Assembly (NCBI GenBank): GCA_015499995.1
Contig: JADNRV010000056.1
Span: 248,001-312,000, forward strand
Source of the DNA: Flammula alnicola
Taxonomy: Eukaryota > Basidiomycota > Agaricomycetes > Agaricales > Strophariaceae
DNA length: 64,000 nt
Direction: 5' to 3'
In this document: one piece after another, positions 33,937 through 45,629 of the stretch
Layout: each line of letters starts with the position of its first letter
Position numbering within the stretch: position 1 is the first letter of the stretch
Translations under genes and position numbers: made by a program
The notes under the pieces: model-generated
The model's database searches: none
The model's input: only the letters and a program-made list of their open reading frames with translations
Told to the model about the DNA's origin: nothing

Positions 33937-34702
33937 ATGGCCCGGGACGACTTTCTTCGTGGTACTACCTGGTTTTCCAATACCGGCCGATCAGACTCCC
34001 TTTATGAAGCTAATGGGATGAAAAGACGTATATGTGAGGTCGTGGCAGTGATATCCACTGACGATCACTGTCTGTCAATCAGAGGAGACTTCGACCCAGA
34101 CAAACACACCAACATTGCAGCTGCACGTCTTCGGTTTTGCATACAGTCTCCCAATATCCCAGGAATACCCGAGTTTGATGTCGATTTCCAGAAAAGCGTC
34201 AGCAAACTGCTCTTATTGTCTGAAATATTACCACCATCCAAACGTAATGTTGATCGAGTGATCGCTGTACGTGAAGATGGATCCCAGGTCATAAAGCTTG
34301 CGCACCGGCTTTTCGAGCTCAAGAAGGTATGTTTTGTATTTTAACAAGATCAGACAAAGATATACTCAACTGTTCGACAACTTTTTAGTCTGCATACACT
34401 GCAACCAGTGAGCTTATTACCACCTCATCTGCTAGACTCGGCGAACTAATGTTGATTTCGTAGCATGTACCTGGACACACGATCTCGAGCTATATTCAAA
34501 TGACCAGAAATGTTTGCCTTTGGTCGAAAGGCTTGTGGCCACACACACAATGCGAAACATGTCTGTCTATAAGGAAGACCATCGTGTCGAAATGGACAAC
34601 TTGGAGAGACTGACCGGGTCATTGGTAAGGATTGGCCTTTTTGTTTCGCAGAGTCTCTATGGTGGATTTGTCGCTGAGGTCGAATCTATTGTTGTCTTGT
34701 GA
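33937..34702 (+). CDS. Hypothetical protein H3 (C-terminal domain shared with H4)
   Basis: Three exons (33937–34326, 34389–34407, 34464–34702) give 215 residues in a continuous frame, which supports the splice sites. It starts MARDDFLRGTTWFSNTGRSD and contains RRICEVVAVISTDDHCLSIR, TCTWTHDLELYSNDQKCLPL and the C-terminal RLTGSLVRIGLFVSQS…AEVESIVVL. This last block matches the arrangement DRLIGALVEVTFNMCQ…GKVQSVVVL in H4, so the two are distant paralogues. No known domain is recognised. The C-terminal block looks like a beta-rich fold. Confidence 0.5.
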
Positions 34703-36732
34703 TTTCCGGGCCGGTAAGCACCATCCCATGCATATTTGTCAATATTTGCTTATCGCTTCGGAAATCCTGCCAGAAGCACCAACGATGTAAATGTTATCGA
34801 TTATTGCTACTTTGACAATAAAAAACATGTTTTGGAAGCACACCAGAGTCGCAAGGATTGTGCACGCCATTCACGAAATATCATTGGGTATCATAAAGAA
34901 AATTCAAAAATTCAATGTTTGTTCCACAATGAGAAGCCAAATAAACGGGCGACTGCAGTTAGAGCACTCCGTTTTGTTCCTGCGATAACCCATCTTTGAA
35001 ATTACCAATCATCAGCAGTCGTCCCCTACAAATTCTATGCCTGAGTATCAGGTACTGACAGCTAGCATGCATGTTAGTTCATAGTACGGTAATTATGAAA
35101 CGTGAAACTAACGAGTATTTTCAGATCGGCTGTAAATGGTGATACGCTCTGACACTTTACGACTGCAGGTTGACCACAAGATCTACACTGCGTGTACACG
35201 AAGGCGACTGGTTACATACTCTGATGCACAAGATTGCTCGCGAAGATCGTGCAGGTGTAGGACACATGGCAAATAGTGCTCCTGCCCTGCTGAATCCTGA
35301 TGTGTCGTGCTTGCGGTAAGTCACTACTGCTCGCTACCAGTCATCACGCACTCATCATTTGTCTCGCTCAAAAAGTATGCCAATCGAGATGTATCGTTGC
35401 ATTGTTGCATTGTGACGCTGGACTAAATTGTCCATTCATAACGATATATCAGTTTGGAAGGCCCACCTTGTCCGCGATTTCATATGCGATTATTCAAGCG
35501 CACGTTTCAGAAGATTGGGGAAATTTCGGTCCTCCTGTAAGTATCTCAAATCAAATTCTGCTGATATTTTCAATAATTTGTTTCCCTTTGCTTAGAAATG
35601 CATTATGACGGACATCATGCGATTCAGATATGCCACAACAGAGTCGCACTCCTGAACATTGGACCAGACCTGAGCAGATTGGACCCTGGAACAATGATCA
35701 GCGGAACACCTAAAACTGTTAGTGAGTAAACCTCATAACAAATAAATTCCAATTGAATTAACATCATACCAGAAAGTCGGGTCAGCCACGAAAAGGATTG
35801 AACATAAATCGATTGAAAAAAAAAACCCATTTGACGTTCAACTATGAAGAAAGGGTCATTATCCTGAAACGGACGAAGAAGATCAATGAATTGGGGGTAA
35901 AAAAGCCGTAGTAAGGTAATTATAAATTGGAGTCGAGAATCAGTGAGTTAACCGTCGGCTTACAGATACAGAAAAGTCAGTAAATATTGTGAGTATCTTT
36001 TCAGATTTGAGAAGACGTTACTGAACAACTGGAACATCCTACTTAGCATGGAGAGATCAATGTTTGCTAGAGGGTCAGCTTTAGGTCTCGTGCATGGGCT
36101 TGCAGGATTAGTGATGGATAGACGAGGTGGGCTCCCTCAGTTCCTCTGCTTTCATAATTGGGAAAGTCTGTTGATAAAATTGTAAGGTAACCAAGTCCCT
36201 GTCATCGTCATCGCGGAGCGACAAAGGCGCGGACATGTGCACATCCACTTGATTGTTTTTCAACGTCCAGAAACCCATTCGCTCGGATCACGATCTTATC
36301 TCGTGCGGAATGCGGCCCCAACTTACAACATACACTTGCTGTCGGTATTATCAAATGCGGATATTAGGCACGCGGACACTGCGAGTGCGGAGGAGGTCAT
36401 ACGCTACATTGTTTGGTACCTTAGCAGATGATAGTCTGAAATTTTTTTTTTCTTTTGATCGATTTCACTGTGCCCGAGATCTTTGTATTTCCGACGTATC
36501 GCCCAAGCTTGCCCAACACGACAGACGAAAACAAGCATACAAAGTATTTCCAATCTTTCTTTCGAAGACTTACCACCCTACCATCACTGCTTTCCTTCGA
36601 GTTTCCATACCTTTCACCTCTTGGTCGGCTTCTATATGTCTGGAGAAATGTGAGTGCCTTCCATCTTGCTTTACCTCTATATTTCTATACTAATGTCGTA
36701 AAAGCCCGAAGGTTTTCAGCAGTCCGTTCCGC
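34703..36732 (+). other. Stretch with possible exon fragments of the same hypothetical family
   Basis: Several short frames look coding but could not be chained: about 35169–35315 (EGDWLHTLMHKIAREDRAG), 36004–36125 (FARGSALGLVHGLAGLVMD), 36186–36260 (VPVIVIAERQRRGHVHIHL) and 36455–36648 (VPEIFVFPTYRPSLPN). Each is bounded by plausible splice sites. They may belong to one or two further genes or to decayed copies. Confidence 0.3.
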
Positions 36733-36744
36733 AGGGCCCAGCTG

Positions 36745-38044
36745 TTGCTCCTCCCGCAATATGTTGCGTCTGCGGAATTCATGGATCTTGCGACCTGGGA
36801 CAAGGCAAATGGAAACGGACTACTCACCGTACGCGGCAGTACTGGAAGGTCCCAACCAGTAAACTGCATCATCGTTGGCATCGTTACTTCCGACCGACCT
36901 CATTTTGCGCGCAATGGGACGTATAATCCCAGATTCGACAGCTCCGACAAAGCTGCGAAAGGAGCCAAGTATCAGTTCACGATCTCCAGACCGAATGAAG
37001 AAACCGATCCAGAGTTCGCCGAAGATTGGGACATAGCTTCGAAGAAGATCAAGAGTTTGCAGACCCAGGTTGCCAAGACAAACGAACACCGTTACTTCCT
37101 GTTGGTTGAAACCTTGAAGGACAATCCGCCGATGTATTCGATGAGAATGGGCTACCGCATATGGGAGCCCAAGGTAACTATTTTACTGCTTGACGTTGTG
37201 ATATAGACTGAATTACTTTGCTCGATGACTATACAGACGGCAAAGAATTCCAGTGAGTATTTTAACATCTGTTACGTCATAAATCTCACCGAAATAAACA
37301 TCCAGCACACGAGAGGAACCGTATGACGCAGGCATACAGGGTGGATACGGAATATAGCGACATGTTCGAGAAACTCAAGCTCAGTAATCACTGCTCCGTA
37401 ATGCCGGTATTCGTCCCGGAGTCAGACGAGGCTATACAACCCGAACAATTTGAGGACCGGTTGATAGGCGCTCTCGTCGAGGTTACGTTCAATATGTGTC
37501 AATTTCATTATGGTAATGCTGAATTCGACACTTTCACTGGGAAGGTTCAAAGTGTCGTTGTATTAAAGAAGGATATTCCGGAGGATACCGGGTTTAACAA
37601 CATTGTTGTTCGAAAACCTAGCCATATTCCTCAGACTCCGACTCGCGGTGAACATGTCAATGCTGCCAAAGCATTTGTGCCCTCGCTCCAACGCATACCT
37701 CAACCAATCTTTGTTCAGGGTTCTTCTAACATGGGTGAGTAACGAACTTCGACTTTGATATCAGTAGGTCAATAACAACTTTTTATGTAGGACATAAAGC
37801 TAATAAGACCGAGACGAGACCTAGTAGGTCTGGAGAGATGATGGATGGTTTATCATCTTCCGCGTCTACCATGTCCTCGGGCATCGGTGCGTATATTTAA
37901 CGTCTTATCGTTATTATTACTAAAGCATTATCATCAGAAAACGTACTCGAAGGAGAAGACCAAGAGTTTGAACGTGAGGTCGATATGGACGACTCTATGC
38001 AACCTAGCCCTTCGAAGAAGCGTAAAACCAGAGATGATGCTTAG
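36745..38044 (+). CDS. Hypothetical protein H4 (5' end uncertain)
   Basis: The well-supported part runs from about 36745 through exons joined at 37173, 37237–37253, 37306, 37733, 37791 and 37886 to a TAG at 38042–38044. It reads SAEFMDLATWDKANGNGLL, YQFTISRPNEETDPEFAEDW, IKSLQTQVAKTNEHRYFLL, then the H3-like block DRLIGALVEVTFNMCQF…VQSVVVLKK. It ends with a Ser-rich, acidic tail and a basic, possible nuclear localisation signal, SPSKKRKTRDD. Exons upstream (about 36455–36648) may belong to it, but the frame does not connect. The function is unknown. The basic C-terminus suggests a nuclear protein. Confidence 0.5.
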
Positions 38045-38439
38045 GATACATATTAAGTTTGCCCGTCTTGTCTCTAAACATGGTTGTCTCTACATGCAGT
38101 CTCTGTTAAATGATATCGATCTTCATCCTTACCGTGGGATTTAACGTGTGATGAACGTGACTGAGGTTGCCGATGCAGCAAGGCGCTGGAGACGAAGTCG
38201 ACCTTTTATTTAATCAGACAACTTGAAATACTAAAGTAGTACCTGGACATGGAGGCAGCTTCACTTTCAGGAATCTTGCTCCCAAAAATCAGATCCTATC
38301 CATTTTACTTGCGGACCTTGTGCGGACCCCGCCTCAGACGCCGCACACGTGGTGTGTTAACATGAGTATCGGGAAGTCGAGGTCAACATTCTGGGTAACT
38401 GTCCATCCATGGCTTTAGTAGATACTAGGATGTGAATTA

Positions 38440-38830
38440 TTTATTACCTGGCATTACATCAGGTTGAGTCAGTAATATATTAAAGAGATGACCGAGACAA
38501 AGTATGTAAAATCGCCAGGCCAATCTTTTCGCATGAAAACCCCCTCTCGTTAGCTGAACCTTGCGCGCGTTGAATCAAACACGCCAAAAAATCCGCTATC
38601 GTCCACACGGATCAACACATTTAGTCAGATCCGACGCATCTCGAGGACATTTCGTCCCATATCTTAAATGATGTGCGCGGGCCCAACGCACCCATTATCA
38701 AGCAAAGATGGCCATGTGAGATCTGTGTGCTAAGATTGACATGCAGCGAGTACAGCCTCAGGTCGACATGAAGATTTGGCAGATCAGGAGCAAGGTACTC
38801 TCACCGCCAACATCAGCATATACGGGCCAA
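38440..38830 (+). repeat. Segmental duplication, copy A
   Basis: This segment matches 39285–39680 at about 75–80% by eye, with shared blocks such as gttagctgaaccttgc, cagatccgacgcatctcgag and cccattatcaagcaaagatg. It lies just before the truncated copy of the secreted repeat gene. Confidence 0.75.
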
Positions 38831-38896
38831 CCTGTAGAAATACATAGATCGCCAGGCTGACCAGGGCCACCATGACCTTAGGTACAGAGAATATGT

Positions 38897-39265
38897 CTAG
38901 TCAAGCTGGTCGAGCTCGAGGTCAGAATGATCCCTCTCCATAACCTCGCCTTCATCCCGGAAAAATAAGCCCACTATATTTTCAACTTTGGATGCTGCTA
39001 GGTGTCACTTGCTTCTTAATCTTCCTGACGAGGGAGGCGAAGCTGGGGTCTGGGGCGGCCAGCTCTTCGAAATCGCAAGCAGAGAGTTCATCGACATCGG
39101 CACTATCGGAGCTTCGCTCGGTGAATTCTGAGGTACCCTCGCGAGCGTATTTGCCGGCTTCAAGGTTGGCAGACGAGCTGAGGGTGGGTTCTCGAGCTGC
39201 GAACTCGTCGGGTTCGAGAACGTCCAAGGAACGCTCGTACGCCTCCGGAATATCACAAGTGGGGT
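38897..39265 (-). pseudogene. Truncated copy of the secreted repeat-protein gene
   Basis: The minus-strand sequence matches the 3' two-thirds of the gene at 40284–40930: same order of FTERSSDSADVDELSA, ELAAPDPSFASLVRKIKKQV and the C-terminal ELDQLD. It lacks the signal peptide exon and the first cationic repeat. A two-base loss near 38990 (caa against cacaa) puts the tail in another frame. Upstream of 39265 the similarity to the intact gene ends. It is a decayed partial duplicate. Confidence 0.75.
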
Positions 39266-39284
39266 GTGACTTGAATAGCGAGAT

Positions 39285-39680
39285 AGAATATGGATCATTT
39301 TATTACCTGAAATTGAGTTTGAGTCAGTAACTTGATAAAAAAAGCTACCCGAGACAAAGTAAAATCGCATCGGCAATCTGTTGGCACGAAAACCCCCCTC
39401 GTATGCTTGCTCGTGAACCTCTCGTTAGCTGAACCTTGCTCGCGTTGAACCCAATTGCACAACACAAAGTCCACTGTCGTCCGCACAAATCAACACGTTT
39501 AATCAGATCCGACGCATCTCGAGGACTTTTCTTCCTATATCTCAAATGGTGTGCATTGGCACGCACCCATTATCAAGCAAAGATGGCCATGGAGAACCTG
39601 TGTGCAAAGATTGACATGCGGGGACTACCGACCGATATGAAGTTGGCGCAAATCACACACACCACCCAACGTCAACATTT
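39285..39680 (+). repeat. Segmental duplication, copy B
   Basis: Second copy of the segment at 38440–38830, with the same block order. An extra tatgcttgctcgtgaacc lies just before the shared ctctcgttagctgaacc. The two copies flank the truncated gene, so the duplication unit was about 0.85 kb. Confidence 0.75.
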
Positions 39681-40283
39681 TCGACCAATCCCATAGAGTA
39701 CATCGACTCCGGAATTGATCAATGAAGAAATGGGACGGGGTCAAGCTGAGATGCCCTTTCATGAGGAGTGGTATCGGAGAGTCTCGTTAAGTATCACGGA
39801 AACGTGAAAACAAAAGCTGTTTTTAAGGCAGCTCTGCACGCTATTAAGCGCAATAGCACCGATAGGGGTTTGACAGCGAAATGGGCAGCCAAGCGAGAAT
39901 CCAGAATCCAGAATAACGCACCTACATTGTCCAAGGATAAAGAGGCAAAAAAAAGCATGGAGGGAGGAAGATTGGAGGAAGAATCGAAGAATGGCGCTTT
40001 GTACATGAGGTGGCGTTTGCCGAGAATGCCGCTGACTAAATCTATCTCGTGACAATGCCGAACTTGAAATCCGGCTTGTGCTCATCACTGTGTTTGGGGC
40101 GTTCTGCCATCTTCCAACCATCTTCTGCCGTCCATTTGTTTAAAAACACATATTACAACTGCTGCATAGCGATCGAATGTGCTGTACATTATCCATGTAT
40201 CAGGCTATACCCAACTAGATCCTACCGAAGCTTGCGTGCAAGAGCCACCGAAACCATCACCTTCGATGCAGAGGATCATACAT
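39681..40283. other. Spacer without recognised gene
   Basis: Two overlapping small open frames (39768–40052 plus, 39759–40121 minus) occur, with no sign of a conserved domain or of splice structure. Confidence 0.35.
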
Positions 40284-40930
40284 CTAGTCAAGCTGGTCGA
40301 GCTCAAGTTCAGAATAATCCCTCTCCATAACCTCGCACTCGTCCCGGAAAAACAAGCCTGCTACATTTTCGACTTTGTGGATCCTGCTAGGTGTCACTTG
40401 CTTCTTGATCTTCCTGAAGAAGGAGCCGAAGCTGGGATCGCGTGCGGCCAGCTCCTCCAAATCTTCGAAATCGCGAGCAGAAAGTCCATCAACATCGGCG
40501 CTATCGAAGCATCGCTCGGTAAATTCTGAGATATCCTCGCGAGCGGATTTTCCGGTTTCGAGGTTGGCAAACGAGCTAAAGGCGGGTTCTCGAGCTGCGA
40601 GCTCGTCGGATTCGACGGCATCCAAGGACCGCTCGTATGCCTCGGGAATATCGTCCCGAATCACCCAACTAGCAACGCTTGCGGCTTTTCTGATATTGGA
40701 GGGACTAACCACCTTCCTGATCTTCCTGAAGAAGGAGCCAAAGCCAGGATCACGGGCTGCGAGCTCTTCCGCGTGTCTGGTAGCAAAAGAATATGAATCT
40801 ACTCGACGCAATCTGACATGAAACAGTAGAATGCTCACGCGGAAATTTCCCGTTGGTTTTTAATTGGGATGGAGAGGGAGGGAATTACGAGCAGGACCGC
40901 AACGACGAAAGAGGCAGAAGGATGAATCAT
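40284..40930 (-). CDS. Small secreted protein with cationic amphipathic repeats
   Basis: Two exons (40930–40839, 40776–40284) give 194 residues. An N-terminal signal peptide is clear: MIHPSASFVVAVLLVIPSLS, cleaved near residue 22. The rest is built from repeats headed ELAAR(D/E)PxFxSF at about residues 35, 85 and 139. The first and third heads continue into a cationic, amphipathic segment: FFRKIRKVVSPSNIRKAASV (46–65) and FFRKIKKQVTPSRIHKVENV, each ending near an IRDD or FFRDE acidic boundary. The repeats are separated by acidic linkers. This looks like a precursor whose basic segments are balanced by acidic ones, as in some host-defence peptide precursors. No KR or RR Kex2 site separates them, so processing is only a guess. 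No known family is recognised. Confidence 0.65.
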
Positions 40931-42201
40931 GTTGGATTGCGTGGTTCAGTTAATGGAAGGCTTGTTGTGGAAGAAGTCTCGCGGTCAACGTAGAGTGGTT
41001 GGTATGATGGGTCGGGATAGAGTAGTTTGGTGAGACCAGCTGAAGAAACAAAACCCTCGTTCCCGTTTCTTTTATATCTAGCTGAACACAGCAAAGTTGA
41101 GAAAGCACATTTTGGACATGGTAATGATCGACGGCGAGTGCTGCTTTTGGAGTCATGCGGTTAGTAGTTTCAAGACAGAATGCTTTCCAATTGGCGTCGA
41201 GTAAAGGTCTGTCGCAAAATATCTATAGACGCACGTTATCTCTTTCTATAACACAGCCTGAGGGTCATGTGAACGGTAGACATCTCTCGGCATGTTTCTT
41301 GGCAAGATATCTGAATTCATTCAGTTCATCTCCTGCACCTGTTCGTGACAAAGTTGATAAGTTGGTAATGATCTGATAGATTCAAGTTGGCAATGGCGGA
41401 CAGATACATACCTCTTTCATGTTTCCCCTAGCTGAAGAATTGCTTCAGGGCCAGACACTCTCCCTCGGAGTGATAGTCCTGGCTATTGGCGCTAGAATAC
41501 GACAGCAACTTTCCCTGAATCGAAACAGTTGCTCTCGCTGCCGAACTTTCTGCTGCATACCTGTATCTGGCATGATATACAGAGTATCATGGAACGGGCG
41601 ATATGTATAATTGAGCTGATGCTCCATTAAACGGCACGAATGATTTTGAAGACGTCGGCGCACTGCCTTCGCGTTTCGGACCATCTGCGTTGAGAAGGAT
41701 GGGAAGACTCCACCTCCCCCAGAGTTCGCGCCGTAACCCGCACCTGGTCGTGTGTTAGGGCATACCGTTATTTCAGCCAAGTAAGGGCCCCGTGGGTATG
41801 CGGAGTGAATCGTGTGTTTAACATCGATAGAGCGCACACCATACCAAGGATACCAAGGACGCCTTGATTTATTACAATGAGTCCAGGGAATGCAGGTCTA
41901 AGAGTCTCAGAGAACTACTTATTCAATGTACGTCTTGGTGTTAGCCTGTGAAGAGTGGTATGTGTGGAAGTCCAGGAGCTGACATCGACGTCGAAGCATG
42001 AGGTTGCCAATGACTGACAGTGAAATTGTTCAACATATGGAGTCGTTTGTCAGCTTTGGATCCAAACAAAACAGCTTTCCATCAAGCGCACCACCTGATT
42101 CATGATTGGCAGTGATTGCGAAACGAGTAGGCACACGCCGCCTAGTATGTAATAGTACAGGGTCTGTAACGGCATCCGACGATGGTTAACGTTCATCGTC
42201 G
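40931..42201. other. Intergenic with a possible minus-strand exon at 41445–41837
   Basis: Minus-strand 41837–41445 is open for 130 codons with fairly coding-like composition (HTIHSAYPRGPYLAEITVCP, GYGANSGGGGVFPSF). No domain, start context or neighbouring exon supports it. The remainder shows nothing recognisable. Confidence 0.3.
41070..41076 (-). promoter_or_regulatory. TATA box upstream of the secreted repeat-protein gene
   Basis: The minus strand reads TATAAAA about 140 bases upstream of the ATG at 40930. Confidence 0.4.
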
Positions 42202-43113
42202 ATGACAACGAGGACAATAGAACCCATCGCAAGCGCCGAACCCCCACAGCTTGACCCCTCTCAAGGTCGTCGATCAACCGTGATCTCAAACAACGCCGAT
42301 CTCCTCGTCGAGCTCATTGAGAGCGAGAAATCCAAGGTTACCCAGCTCTACTACGATGGCTTGAAGACCCTCGAGGTCGGGTTCAAAGAAGCCAAAGCCA
42401 AAGCGGAGGCTACGCTTACAGCAGTCAACAATAGAGTGAAAGCGCAACAGGAGACGATCCAGGAATTGGCTGCGGAGTCGCAGGACGCGCGGAGGATCGC
42501 CGAAGAGACCCAGAAGGAACTGGCTACACTCCGCGCGGAGAACGAGCGTCTCAAGGCCTCTCTCGCAGGTGCGGGCCTCGAATACGTGGATGGCGTTCTG
42601 CGATTCAACGACGACACTGCACGCGTCGTGGAGGATTTCGTGACAGGGGCGCGAGTGCAAGACGAGCAACTAACATCTCTGCTTGGTTCCAACCCCTCAC
42701 CAACGTCCGAAGACGCGCTCTTGTTCAACCCAGTCGGACCTGCGGAGTTTTTTCGTGTGTTGGCAGCTGTGCTCGAGAAGGGCCGGAGGTTTGCTGAAGA
42801 CATAAGGCAGCGGAATACTACTACTCCCGCGGCGAGCGCCAAGCCATTAAATATACAGGGTGGGTCTATTCCTTAGTACCCCCATTTTTTCATCAAAGAA
42901 TTCAACCTTTTTAAAACCTCAGCTTCAGACTCGCCTCCTCAATCTCCTACCGAAGAAACGAGTAGCTCCACCCCAACAATCCCGACCCGTAAGTTACTCG
43001 TGTTTATTGCAATATTGTCTTTCTGAACTTATGTAGGCCCCATAGAGAACGGCAAACGCGCAGCGCCTTCCCCAACACCCTCTAGCCCCACCAAACAGCG
43101 AAGAACCAGTTAA
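42202..43113 (+). CDS. Conserved coiled-coil protein, function unknown
   Basis: Three exons (42202–42859, 42923–42988, 43037–43113) give about 266 residues. It starts MTTRTIEPIASAEPPQLDPS. A long coiled coil follows (LIESEKSKVTQLYYDGLKTL, AEATLTAVNNRVKAQQETIQ, EETQKELATLRAENERLKAS), then a small folded-looking region (EYVDGVLRFNDDTARVVEDF, VGPAEFFRVLAAVLEKGRRF). The C-terminus is a Ser/Pro/Thr-rich tail ending in SPTKQRRTS. Similar coiled-coil proteins are widespread in mushrooms with no assigned role; the tail suggests a phosphorylated nuclear or cytoskeletal protein. No frameshift is seen. Confidence 0.75.
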
Positions 43114-43331
43114 GATTGATGCCTCGACGAAACGCTACCCTCCCTGTTGTCGTTGTTCTCATTGTACATCTTGTTGTGCTGCTTCTTGTAAATAAGTTAT
43201 CACTCCCACTTGTTTTATAAAGCACGTCTTCGAACGTGTATATACCTTTGCATAAGTATTAGTACACTGCTAAAGATGTACAATAGAGTATCTTGATGCA
43301 TTCATACAGTCGCAATACAATAAATTACAGA

Positions 43332-44789
43332 CTACAACCTGGACAACATCGTCTTTGGTTCATCCCATAGGCTCCAAATAAGCCCTTTATCAGGCCCAAG
43401 CCCCTCCTTCGACAGCCGTCCGTACGCCGCCTCGACCCCAGCAGGCCCATAAACGCGTTCCAGCTCCACCCACCCAACACAGTCCTCCATCAGCTCTTGC
43501 CACGCTTGGTTCTGCCGACTGAAAATCTCCATAATCGGAATCTGGTGCCGCCGAACATCAAGCCATTCAGGCATGAAGAACTGTTCCACTCTCGGCCAGA
43601 AAGGCGACGCCAGTAGTGACCCACCACTGCCTGATTCAGTGGCAGTCGTCGTCGTCGTGTCAAAGGTGTTCGCGGTCCAGTTCATCGAAGCCACGTCCGT
43701 CGAAGACGGGGAGAGGGTCGTGAACCCCAGCGCGATACTCGCCGCGAGCTTCCCGGTGTACGGCGACGCAAAATGGGCGTTTAACCGCTTGTTAACGTCG
43801 TCATTCCCCGCGACGTCGACGTACAGCCATCTACTGTCCGCCTTGCCTTGGAAAGATGGTGCAGACGCGAAAGAACTATATTCGAGGACTTCGTCGTACA
43901 ACTGCAGTTTCTTGGTGAATGCCAGGTTCTTTTTTGAGGTCAGTCCGATGACCTTGGTATTTCTGCTAATATCTCCACGACGAATGCGTTTGCCGATGAG
44001 ATATGCCAGACAGAACGCGGTTTTGGAGGATGCGGAGGAGATGAGCACGGTGGAGACGCCTCGGCGGTATCCCGAGGAATGAAGCCAGTCTTCGCACCAG
44101 TACGATGTCCAAAAGAGGGGCCGGTAGAGCATTGTTAAGTCCTCTGATATTGGGGTTGGAGAATATTGTGGGTCGGTAGCACAGCGTAGAAGTTGGTTAT
44201 ATGGCCGTCGATCTGAAAGAAGCCAAGTTCACCATGAGTCTATAAAGCACAATGGTGAGCGCTCGCCTGCTGGAAGATGGGGTCTCGGGACATAGAACGA
44301 GAACTTGTTCACGTCAGCGGGGGACACAGGGAGCAGTAGGTAGCGTGTTGGCGCGAGGTATCCATACACCCGCTCCCCCTCCTGGAGTTTAGGATGCGTA
44401 GACTTGATGATGGTCCCAAACCCCCACACAGGGATCAACCCATGTGTCCGTGGTGAGATGTTGCGCACTGCAGACTCCGGTGCAGCGTGAAAGTCGAAGT
44501 ATCTTTACGTTCAGAGACAAAAATTCATCATCAATATTACTGCCGCAAAAGACGTGGTTCGTACTACGCACCGAAAATGCGGGTGTTCGCCCAGCGCTTG
44601 GTACGTGATATTGTTCGCGGAGAACCCGAACCTATCTACCTTGATAATGACGTGGTTTGGAGGACATTGGATGGGTTTGGGGGAGACGACTACAACTGGT
44701 GTATGTGGGTCCTGGCCGGATGATGGACGTGGAGAACAAAGACTGATATTTGGATCAGAGAGATTTGTGAGATTCGGTGTTGACATCAC
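43332..44789 (-). CDS. DUF2855 family protein (MDR-dehydrogenase-like fold)
   Basis: Three exons (44789–44572, 44502–44267, 44212–43332) join in frame. It starts MMSTPNLTNLSDPNISLCSP and has the DUF2855 blocks NHVIIKVDRFGFSANNITYQ, FDFHAAPESAVRNISPRTHG, IPVWGFGTIIKSTHPKLQEG, ERVYGYLAPTRYLLLPV and STVLISSASSKTAFCLAYLI. The last is in the position of the dinucleotide-binding turn of medium-chain dehydrogenases. TKVIGLTSKKNLAFTKKL and YDEVLEYSSF support this. Enzyme activity in this family is undefined. The second intron (44266–44213) has a GC donor, GCGAGC. Confidence 0.85.
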
Positions 44790-45629
44790 ACAGTCTAATA
44801 CGGCGCTTTGGTCAATGTGGGTTGGTGTGGGGTGTTCTCAAAACGAAAGTGGGCTTATTTACAGTAACTTTGTTCGCGTTATCCCCTAAAGATCAGTGCA
44901 GGGCAGTGGAATCGCCATTCATAAGCGCCGGGATGGCCGTTTCCCGAACCGGCAACCGGAAAACGAAGTTGCGACCCAATAAAACAATTTCCTACATCCC
45001 ACTACTTACTTTACATGCTCTAACGCTGCCCGGATAAGCCAAGTGCCGACGCCGCCTTCTGCGAGCCCTGCGCCAATGGCTAGTGTAGACATTTGGTGGA
45101 AACGGTATATGTCGGCGAACTTTTGCGCGGTATCTCGGCAGTAACTTCAATTCTGCAGTTTGCGTCGTCATCATCTCGTATTATTCAAACTAAAGTTGTA
45201 TTTTCAGGAGCAAAGACATTTGAGCTACGTCATGTTGAAGGAGAAATTGTTCATGCTCATCCGCATGGTTACACTCCAGGTTGAGCTTCGCATTTCGGAT
45301 GGCCATGTATCTGACACTTTTTTCTTCGTAATCCAACGCTATTTCCACATCACGAGCGAGGCTGGGGAATGTGCTCTCGAGTTCCTTCTGTAACTCGGCA
45401 AGCCGGATGGCGGTAGCGACCCCTTCTTCGTGTCGTCCGAGGTTGCAATAAACAATCCTAGCCGATCGCAGAGTCTTGGCAAGTTCAGGGATCATGCATG
45501 AATCACTTCAAGTCTTCTGAGAGAGGGCGTAATCGTTAGGATTTCCATAAAAAACTCGTTACTTATTCAATTTCCCATCGATTGACATTCAGTTAAAGTA
45601 AGCATTGCCAACAGCTCCCAGAACAAACC
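44790..45629. other. Spacer with a TPR-like fragment at 45190–45495 (minus)
   Basis: On the minus strand 45495–45190 reads MIPELAKTLRSARIVYCNLG…GVATAIRLAELQKELE, resembling the last helix pair of a TPR repeat protein such as those fused to NACHT or AAA ATPases. No upstream exons were found, so this is probably a relic. The rest is non-coding. Confidence 0.35.

Noticed and set aside
40284..40930. Kex2-processed repeat protein (KEP) class
   Set aside because: The repeats are real, but no KR or RR site separates them as that class requires.
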